From Auanema rhodensis (lineage: Eukaryota > Nematoda > Chromadorea > Rhabditida > Rhabditidae): DNA of 64,000 nt. Both the position numbers and the translations under genes were made by a program. How positions within the stretch are numbered: the first letter of the stretch is position 1; each line of letters begins with the position of its first letter. The notes under the pieces were generated by a model. That model was given only the letters and a program-made list of their open reading frames with translations. It was not told the origin of the DNA and ran no database searches. Positions 51,745-62,128 of this stretch are shown in pieces. The stretch is from the NCBI GenBank assembly GCA_964057225.1, contig OZ059894.1, positions 23,342,476 through 23,406,475 of the forward strand, given 5' to 3'.

Positions 51745-53152
51745 AAAATTAGATTCCCCATGTCCATATTAGTTTAAAAACAAATTTTTATTGATATTGG
51801 TGCATGGTAACCATGACTTTGAAATTTACGTGAACTTTAATTTATGCTAATTAAATGTACACGTGATGTGCACTTGGTATGTAACTCGCTTCACGTGGAA
51901 GATATAAAGATGCGGTTTCCAAAATTAGATTCCCCATGTCCATATTAGTCTAAAAACAAATTTTTATTGATATTGGTGCATGGTAACCATGACTTTGAAA
52001 TTTAAGTGAACTTTAATTTATGCTAATTAAATGTACACGTGATGTGCACTTAGTATGTAACTCGCTTCACGTGAAAGATAAAGAGATGCGGTTTTCAAAA
52101 TTAGATTCCCCATGTCCATATTAGTCTAAAAACAAATTTTTATTGATATTGGTTCATGGTAACCATGACTTTGAAACTTACGTGAACTTTAATTTATGCT
52201 AATTAAATGTACACGTGATGTGCACTTGGTATGTAACTCGCTTCACGTGAAAGATAAAGAGATGCGGTTTTCAAAATTAGATTCCCCATGTCCATATTAG
52301 TCTAAAAACAAATTTTTATTGATATTGGTGCATCGTAACCATGACTTTGAAATTTACGTGAACTTTAATTTATGCTAATTAAATGTACACGTGATGTGCA
52401 CTTGGTATGTAACTCGCTTCACGTGAAAGATAAAGAGATGCGGTTTTCAAAATTAGATTCCCCATGTCCATATTAGTCTAAAAACAAATTTTTATTGATA
52501 TTGGTTCATGGTAACCATGACTTTGAAATTTACGTGAACTTTAATTTATGCTAATTAAATGTACACGTGATGTGCACTTGGTATGTAACTCGCTTCACGT
52601 GAAAGACAAAGAGATGCGGTTTTCAAAATTAGATTCCCCATGTCCATATTAGTCTAAAAACAAATTTTTATTGATATTGGTTCATGGTAACCATGACTTT
52701 GAAATTTACGTGAACTTTAATTTATGCTAATTAAATGTACACGTGATGTGCACTTGGTATGTAACTCGCTTCACGTGAAAGATAAAGAGATGCGGTTTTC
52801 AAAATTAGACTCCTCATGTCCATATTAGTTTAAAAACAAATTTTTATTGATATTGGTGCATGGTAACCATGACTTTGAAATTTACGTGAACTTTAATTTA
52901 TGCTAATTAAATGTACACGTGATGTGCACTTGGTATGTAACTCGCTTCACGTGAAAGATAAAGAGATGCGGTTTTCAAAATTAGATTCCCCATGTTCATA
53001 TTAGTCTAAAAACAAATTTTTATTGATATTGGTGCATGGTAACCATGACTCTGAAATTTACGTGAACTTTAATTTATGCTAATTAAATGTACACGTGATG
53101 TTCACTGGGTATGTAACTCGCTTCACGTGAAAGATAAAGAGATGCGGTTTTC
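51745..53152 (+). repeat. U-V-W-X-C-C-Y-Z unit, third copy (8 of 13 monomers)
   Basis: Monomers k294-k301 repeat the last eight monomers of the 13-monomer repeat (45409-46816). One change was seen, GACAAAG near 52607, and this change recurs near 62638. It joins F (k293) to U and so marks the start of the second copy of the right-hand block. Confidence 0.9.
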
Positions 53153-56100
53153 AAAATTAGATTCCCCATGTCCATATTAGTCTAAAAACAAATTTTTATT
53201 GATATTGGTTCATGGTAACCATGTCTTTGAAATTTACGTGAACTTTAATTTATGCTAATTAAATGTACACGTGATGTGCACTTGGTATGTAACTCGCTTC
53301 ACGTGAAAGATAAAGAGATGCGGTTTTCAAAATTAGATTCCCCATGTCCATATTAGTCTAAAAACAAATTTTTATTGATATTGGTGCATGGTAACCATGA
53401 CTTTGAAATTTACGTGAACTTTAATTTATGCTAATTAAATGTACACGTGATGTGCACTTGGTATGTAACTCGCTTCACGTGAAAGATAAAGAGATGCGGT
53501 TTTCAAAATTAGATTCCCCATGTCCATATTAGTCTAAAAACAAATTTTTATTGATATTGGTGCATGGTAACCATGACTTTGGAATTTACGTGAACTTTAA
53601 TTTATGCTAATTAAATGTACACGTGATGTGCACTTGGTATGTAACTCGCTTCACGTGAAAGATAAAGAGATGCGGTTTTCAAAATTAGATTCCCCATGTC
53701 CATATTAGTCTAAAAACAAATTTTTATTGATATTGGTTCATGGTAACCATGACTTTGAAATTTACGTGAACTTTAATTTATGCTAATTAAATGTACACGT
53801 GATGTGCACTTGGTATGTAACTCGCTTCACGTGAAAGATAAAGAGATGCGGTTTTCAAAATTAGATTCCCCATGTCCATCTTAGTCTAAAAACGAATTTT
53901 TATTGATATTGGTGCATGGTAATCATGACTTTGAAATTTACGTGAACTTTAGTTTATGCTAATTAAATGTACACGTGATGTGCACTTGGTATGTAACTCG
54001 CTTCACGTGAAAGATAAAGAGATGCGGTTTCCAAGATTAGATACCCCATGTCCATATTAGTCTAAAAACAAATTTTTATTGATATTGGTTCATGGTAACC
54101 ATGACTTTGAAATTTACGTGAACTTTAATTTATGCTAATTAAATGTACACGTGATGTGCACTTGGTATGTAACTCGCTTCACGTGAAAGATAAAGAGATG
54201 CGGTTTTCACAATTAGATTCCCCATGTCCATATTAGTTTAAAAACAAATTTTTATTGATATTGGTGCATGGTAACCATGACTTTGAAATTTACGTGAACT
54301 TTAATTTATGCTAATTAAATGTACACGTGATGTGCACTTGGTATGTAACTCGCTTCACGTGAAAGATAAAAAGATGCGGTTTTCAAAATTAGATTCCCCA
54401 TGTCCATATTAGTCTAAAAACAAATTTTTATTGATATTGGTTCATGGTAACCATGTCTTTGAAATTTACGTGAACTTTAATTTATGCTAATTAAATGTAC
54501 ACGTGATGTGCACTTGGTATGTAACTCGCTTTACGTGAAAGATAAAGAGATGCGGTTTTCAAAATTAGATTCCCCATGTCCATATTAGTCTAAAAACAAA
54601 TTTTTATTGATATTGGTTCATGGTAACCATGTCTTTGAAATTTACGTGAACTTTAATTTATGCTAAGTAAATGTACACGTGATGTGCACTTGGTATGTAA
54701 CTCGCTTCACGTGAAAGATAAAGAGATGCGGTTTTCAAAATTAGATTTCCCATGTCCATATTAGTCTAAAAACAAATTTTTATTGATATTGGTGCATGGT
54801 AACCATGACTTTGAAATTTACGTGAACTTTAGTTTATGCTAATTAAATGTACACGTGATGTGCACTTGGTATGTAACTCGCTTCACGTGAAAAATAAAGA
54901 GATGCGGTTTTCAAAATTAGATTCCCCATGTCCATTTTAGTCTAAAAACGAATTTTTATTGATATTGGTTCATGGTAACCATGACTTTGAAATTTACGTG
55001 AACTTTAATTTATGCTAATTGAATGTACACGTGATGTGCACTTGGTATGTAACTCGCTTCACGTGAAAGATAAAGAGATGCGGTTTTCAAAATTAGATTC
55101 CCCATGTCCATATTAGTCTAAAAACAAATTTTTATTGATATTGGTGCATGGTAACCATGACTTTGAAATTTACGTGAACTTTAATTTATGCTAATTAAAT
55201 GTACACGTGATGTGCACTTGGTATGTAACTCGCTTCACGTGAAAGATAAAGAGATGCGGTTTTCAAAATTAGATTCCCCATGTCCATATTAGTCTAAAAA
55301 CAAATTTTTATTGATATTGGTTCATGGTAACCATGTCTTTGAAATTTACGTGAACTTTAATTTATGCTAATTAAATGTACACGTGATGTGCACTTGGTAT
55401 GTAACTCGCTTCACGTGAAAGATAAAGAGATGCGGTTTTCAAAATTAGATTCCCCATGTCCATATTAGTTTAAAAACAAATTTTTATTGATATTGGTTCA
55501 TGGTAACCATGACTTTGAAATTTACGTGAACTTTAATTTATGCTAATTAAATGTACACGTGATGTGCACTTGGTATGTAACTCGCTTCACGTGAAAGATA
55601 AAGAGATGCGGTTTTCAAAATTAGATTCCCCATGTCCATATTAGTTTAAAAACAAATTTTTATTGATATTGGTGCATGGTAACCATGACTTTGGAATTTA
55701 CGTGAACTTTAATTTATGCTAATTAAATGTACACGTGATGTGCACTTGGTATGTAACTCGCTTCACGTGAAAGATAAAGAGATGCGGTTTTCAAAATTAG
55801 ATTCCCCATGTCCATATTAGTCTAAAAACAAATTTTTATTGAAATTGGTTCATGGTAACCATGTCTTTGAAATTTACGTGAACTTTAATTTATGCTAATT
55901 AAATGTACACGTGATGTGCACTTGGTATGTAATTCGCTTCACGTGAAAGATAAAGAGATGCGGTTTTCAAAATTAGATTCCCAATGTCCATATTAGTCTA
56001 AAAACAAATTTTTATTGATATTGGTTCATGGTAACCATGACTTTGAAATTTACGTGAACTTTAATTTATGCTAATTAAATGTACACGTGATGTGCACTTG

Positions 56101-57200
56101 GTATGTAACTCGCTTCACGTGAAAGATAAAGAGATGCGGTTTTCAAAATTAGATTCCCCATGTCCATATTAATCTAAAAACAAATTTTTATTGATATTGG
56201 TGCATGATAACCATGACTTTGAAATTTACGTGAACTTTAATTTATGCTAATTAAATGTACACGTGATGTGCACTCGGTATGTAACTCGCTTCACATGAAA
56301 GATAAAGAGATGCGGTTTTCAAAATTAGATTCCCCATGTCCATATTAGTCTAAAAACAAATTTTTATTGATATTGGTGCATGGTAACCATGACTTTGAAA
56401 TTTACGTGAACTTTAATTTATGCTAATTAAATGTACACGTGATGTGCACTTTGTATGTAACTCGCTTCACGTGAAAGATAAAGAGATGCGGTTTTCAAAA
56501 TTAGATTGCCCATGTCCATATTAGTCTAAAAACAAATTTTTATCGATATTGGTTCATGGTAACCATGACTTTGAAATTTACGTGAACTTTAATTTATGCT
56601 AATTAAATGTACACGTGATGTGCACTTGGTATGTAACTCGCTTCACGTGAAAGATAAAGAGATGCGGTTTTCAAAATTAGATTCCCCATGTCCATATTAG
56701 TCTAAAAACAAATTTTTATTGATATTGGTTCATGGTAACCATGACTTTGAAATTTACGTGAACTTTAATTTATGCTAATTAAATGTACACGTGATGTGCA
56801 CTTGGTATGTAACTCGCTTCACGTGACAGATAAAGAGATGCGGTTTTCAAAATTAGATTCCCCATGTCCATATTAGTCTAAAAACAAATTTTTATTGAAA
56901 TTGGTTCATGGTAACCATGTCTTTGAAATTTACGTGAACTTTAATTTATGCTAATTAAATGTACACGTGATGTGCACTTGGTATGTAACTCGCTTCACGT
57001 GAAAGATAAAGAGATGCGGTTTTCAAAATTAGATTTCCCATGTCCATATTAGTCTAAAAACAAATTTTTATTGATATTGGTTCATGGTAACCATGACTTT
57101 GAAATTTATGTGAACTTTAATTTATGCTAATTAAATGTACACGTGATGTGCACTTGGTATGTAACTCGCTTCACGTGAAAGATAAAGAGATGCGGTTTTC
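53153..57200 (+). repeat. 23-monomer right-hand subfamily block, copy 2 with two internal deletions
   Basis: Monomers k302-k324. k302-k304 match k266-k268, and k305 stands for k269-k272 (three monomers lost). k306-k310 match k273-k277 at an offset of 5,808 bp. k311 is a fusion of k278 and k280 (two monomers lost), and k312-k324 match k281-k293 at an offset of 5,456 bp. One further difference is T85 in k324 (TTTATGTG near 57109). Confidence 0.88.
54737..54912 (+). repeat. Chimeric monomer k311 at a two-monomer deletion
   Basis: Its left part matches k278 (T12, and A at 38), while its right part matches k280 (G96, and AAAAATA from position 154). The join lies between monomer positions 38 and 96, that is 54774-54832. 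Monomers k279 and the rest of k278/k280 are absent from this copy. This is a direct view of one in-register exchange. Confidence 0.85.
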
Positions 57201-57728
57201 AAAATTAGATTCCCCATGTCCATATTAGTTTAAAAACAAATTTTTATTGATATTGGTTGATGGTAACCATGTCTTTGAAATTTACGTGAACTTTAATTTA
57301 TGCTAATTAAATGTACACGTGATGTGCACTTGGTATGTAACTCGCTTCACGTGAAAGATAAAGAGATGCGGTTTTCAAAATTAGATTCCCCATGTCCATA
57401 TTAGTTTAAAAACAAATTTTTATTGATATTGGTGCATGGTAACCATGACTTTGAAATTTACGTGAACTTTAATTTATGCTAATTAAATGTACACGTGATG
57501 TGCACTTGGTATGTAACTCGCTTCACGTGAAAGATAAAGAGATGCGGTTTTCAAAATTAGATTCCCCATGTTCATATTAGTCTAAAAACAAATTTTTATT
57601 GATATTGGTTCATGGTAACCATGACTTTGAAATTTACGTGAACTTTAATTTATGCTAATTAAATGTACACGTGATGTGCACTTGGTATGTAACTCGCTTC
57701 ACGTGAAAGATAAAGAGATGCGGTTTTC
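57201..57728 (+). repeat. I-D-E connector to the copied 37.8-kb block
   Basis: Monomers k325-k327. They follow F (k324) as I-D-E follows F elsewhere and lead into the N monomer at 57729. Here variants revert from the right-hand subfamily to the common types. Confidence 0.75.
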
Positions 57729-57834
57729 AAAATTAGATTCCCCATGTCCATATGAGTCTAAAAACAAATTTTTATTGATATTGGTGCATGGTAACCATGA
57801 CTTTGAAATTTACGTGAACTTTAATTTATGCTAA
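57652..57834 (+). other. Chance 60-codon open frame across the single right-hand N monomer, not a gene
   Basis: This frame is identical in translation to those at 37236 and 37412 and is opened by the same TAG-to-GAG change, in the N monomer at 57729. Its presence reflects the long-range duplication of this block and gives no evidence of coding. Confidence 0.9.
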
Positions 57835-60800
57835 TTAAATGTACACGTGATGTGCACTTGGTATGTAACTCGCTTCACGTGAAAGATAAAGAGATGCGGT
57901 TTTCAAAATTAGATTTCCCATGTCCATATTAGTCTAAAAACAAATTTTTATTGATATTGGTTCATGGTAACCATGACTTTGAAATTTACGTGAACTTTAA
58001 TTTATGCTAATTAAATGTACACGTGATGTGCACTTGGTATGTAACTCGCTTCACGTGAAAGATAAAGAGATGCGGTTTTCAAAATTAGATTCCCCATGTC
58101 CATATTAGTTTAAAAACAAATTTTCATTGATATTGGTTGATGGTAACCATGTCTTTGAAATTTACGTGAACTTTAATTTATGCTAATTAAATGTACACGT
58201 GATGTGCACTTGGTATGTAACTCGCTTCACGTGAAAGATAAAGAGATGCGATTTTCAAAATTAGATTCCCCATGTCCATATTAGTCTAAAAACAAATTTT
58301 TATTGATATTGGTGCATGGTAACCATGACTTTGAAATTTACGTGAACTTTAATTTATGCTAATTAAATGTACACGGGATGTGCACTTGGTATGTAACTCG
58401 CTTCACGTGAAAGATAAAGAGATGCGGTTTTCAAAATTAGATTCCCCATGTCCATATTAGTCTAAAAACAAATTTTTATTGATATTGGTTCATGGTAACC
58501 ATGACTTTGAAATTTACGTGAACTTTAATTTATGCTAATTAAATGTACACGTGATGTGCACTTGGTATGTAACTCGCTTCACGTGAAAGATAAAGAGATG
58601 CGGTTTTCAAAATTAGATTCCCCATGTCCATATTAGTTCAAAAACAAATTTTTATTGATATTGGTGCATGGTAACCATGACTTTGAAATTTACGTGATTT
58701 TTGATTTATGCTAATTAAATGTACACGTGATGTGCACTTGGTATGTAACTCGCTTCACGTGAAAGATAAAGAGATGCGGTTTTCAAAATTAGATTCCTCA
58801 TGTCCATATTAGTTTAAAAACAAATTTTTATTGATATTGGTTGATGGTAACCATGTCTTTGAAATTTACGTGAACTTTAATTTATGCTAATTAAATGTAC
58901 ACGTGATGTGCACTTGGTATGTAACTCGCTTCACGTGAAAGATAAAGAGATGCGGTTTTCAAAATTAGATTCCCCATGTCCATATTAGTCTAAAAACAAA
59001 TTTTTATTGATATTGGTTCATGGTAACCATGTCTTTGAAATTTACGTGAACTTTAATTTATGCTAATTAAATGTACACGTGATGTGCACTTGGTATGTAA
59101 CTCGCTTCACGTGAAAGATAAAGAGATGCGGTTTTCAAAATTAGATTCCCCATGTCCATATTGGTCTAAAAACAAATTTTTATTGATATTGGTTCATGGT
59201 AACCATGACTTTGAAATTTAAGTGAACTTTAATTTATGCTATTTAAATGTACACGTGATGTGCACTTGGTATGTAACTCGCTTCACGTGAAAGATAAAGA
59301 GATGCGGTTTTCAAAATTAGATTCCCCATGTCCATATTAGTCTAAAAACAAATTTTTATTGATATTGGTTCATGGTAACCATGACTTTGAAATTTACGTG
59401 AACTTTAATTTATGCTAATTAAATGTACACGTGATGTGCACTTGGTATGTAACTCGCTTCACGTGAAAGATAAAGAGATGCGGTTTTCAAAATTAGATTC
59501 CCCATGTCCATATTAGTTTAAAAACAAATTTTTATTGATATTGGTGCATGGTAACCATGACTTTGAAATTTACGTGAACTTTAATTTATGCTAATTAAAT
59601 GTACACGTGATGTGCACTTGGTATGTAACTCGCTTCACGTGAAAGATAAAGAGATGCGGTTTTCAAAATTAGATTCCCCATGTTCATATTAGTCTAAAAA
59701 CAAATTTTCATTGATATTGGTTCATGGTAACCATGACTTTGAAATTTACGTGAACTTTAATTTATGCTAATTAAATGTACACGTGATGTGCACTTGGTAT
59801 GTAACTCGCTTCACGTGAAAGATAAAGAGATGCGGTTTTCAAAATTAGATTCCCCATGTCCATATTAGTCTAAAAACAAATTTTTATTGATATTGGTGCA
59901 TGGTAACCATGACTTTGAAATTTACGTGAACTTTAATTTATGCTAATTAAATGTACACGTGATGTGCACTTGGTATGTAACTCGCTTCACGTGAAAGATA
60001 AAGAGATGCGGTTTTCAAAATTAGATTTCCCATGTCCATATTAGTCTAAAAACAAATTTTTATTGATATTGGTTCATGGTAACCATGACTTTGAAATTTA
60101 CGTGAACTTTAATTTATGCTAATTAAATGTACACGTGATGTGCACTTGGTATGTAACTCGCTTCACGTGAAAGATAAAGAGATGCGGTTTTCAAAATTAG
60201 ATTCCCCATGTCCATATTAGTTTAAAAACAAATTTTTATTGATATTGGTTGATGGTAACCATGTCTTTGAAATTTACGTGAACTTTAATTTATGCTAATT
60301 AAATGTACACGTGATGTGCACTTGGTATGTAACTCGCTTCACGTGAAAGATAAAGAGATGCGGTTTTCAAAATTAGATTCCCCATGTCCATATTAGTTTA
60401 AAAACAAATTTTTATTGATATTGGTGCATGGTAACCATGACTTTGAAATTTACGTGAACTTTAATTTATGCTAATTAAATGTACACGTGATGTGCACTTG
60501 GTATGTAACTCGCTTCACGTGAAAGATAAAGAGATGCGGTTTTCAAAATTAGATTCCCCATGTTCATATTAGTCTAAAAACAAATTTTTATTGATATTGG
60601 TTCATGGTAACCATGACTTTGAAATTTACGTGAACTTTAATTTATGCTAATTAAATGTACACGTGATGTGCACTTGGTATGTAACTCGCTTCACGTGAAA
60701 GATAAAGAGATGCGGTTTTCAAAATTAGATTCCCCATGTCCATATTAGTCTAAAAACAAATTTTTATTGATATTGGTGCATGGTAACCATGACTTTGAAA

Positions 60801-62128
60801 TTTACGTGAACTTTAATTTATGCTAATTAAATGTACACGTGATGTGCACTTGGTATGTAACTCGCTTCACGTGAAAGATAAAGAGATGCGGTTTTCAAAA
60901 TTAGATTTCCCATGTCCATATTAGTCTAAAAACAAATTTTTATTGATATTGGTTCATGGTAACCATGACTTTGAAATTTACGTGAACTTTAATTTATGCT
61001 AATTAAATGTACACGTGATGTGCACTTGGTATGTAACTCGCTTCACGTGAAAGATAAAGAGATGCGGTTTTCAAAATTAGATTCCCCATGTCCATATTAG
61101 TTTAAAAACAAATTTTTATTGATATTGGTTGATGGTAACCATGTCTTTGAAATTTACGTGAACTTTAATTTATGCTAATTAAATGTACACGTGATGTGCA
61201 CTTGGTATGTAACTCGCTTCACGTGAAAGATAAAGAGATGCGGTTTTCAAAATTAGATTCCCCATGTCCATATTAGTCTAAAAACAAATTTTTATTGATA
61301 TTGGTGCATGGTAACCATGACTTTGAAATTTACGTGAACTTTAATTTATGCTAATTAAATGTACACGTGATGTGCACTTGGTATGTAACTCGCTTCACGT
61401 GAAAGATAAAGAGATGCGGTTTTCAAAATTAGATTCCCCATGTCCATATTAGTTCAAAAACAAATTTTTATTGATATTGGTGCATGGTAACCATGACTTT
61501 GAAATTTACGTGATTTTTGATTTATGCTAATTAAATGTACACGTGATGTGCACTTGGTATGTAACTCGCTTCACGTGAAAGATAAAGAGATGCGGTTTTC
61601 AAAATTAGATTCCCCATGTCCATATTAGTCTAAAAACAAATTTTTATTGATATTGGTTCATGGTAACCATGACTTTGAAATTTAAGTGAACTTTAATTTA
61701 TGCTAATTAAATGTACACGTGATGTGCACTTGGTATGTAACTCGCTTCACGTAAAAGATAAAGAGATGCGGTTTTCAAAATTAGATTCCCCATGTCCATA
61801 TTAGTCTAAAAACAAATTTTTATTGATATTGGTGCATGGTAACCATGACTTTGAAATTTACGTGAACTTTAATTTATGCTAATTAAATGTACACGTGATG
61901 TGCACTTGGTATGTAACTCGCTTCACGTGACAGATAAAGAGATGCGGTTTTCAAAATTAGATTCCCCATGTCCATATTAGTCTAAAAACAAATTTTTATT
62001 GATATTGGTGCATGGTAACCATGACTTTGAAATTTACGTGAACTTCAATTTATGCTAATTAAATGTACACGTGATGTGCACTTGGTATGTAACTCGCTTC
62101 ACGTGAAAGATAAAGAGATGCGGTTTTC
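57729..62128 (+). repeat. 25-monomer second copy of 37841-42768
   Basis: Monomers k328-k352. It matches the first copy monomer by monomer except for loss of Cc-B-C between H' (k336) and C (k337). Single differences include CCCC against CCTC in k332/k219 and CCCC against CCAC in k335/k222. It ends P,Q,R at 61601-62128, exactly as the first copy enters the 13-monomer repeat. Confidence 0.9.
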
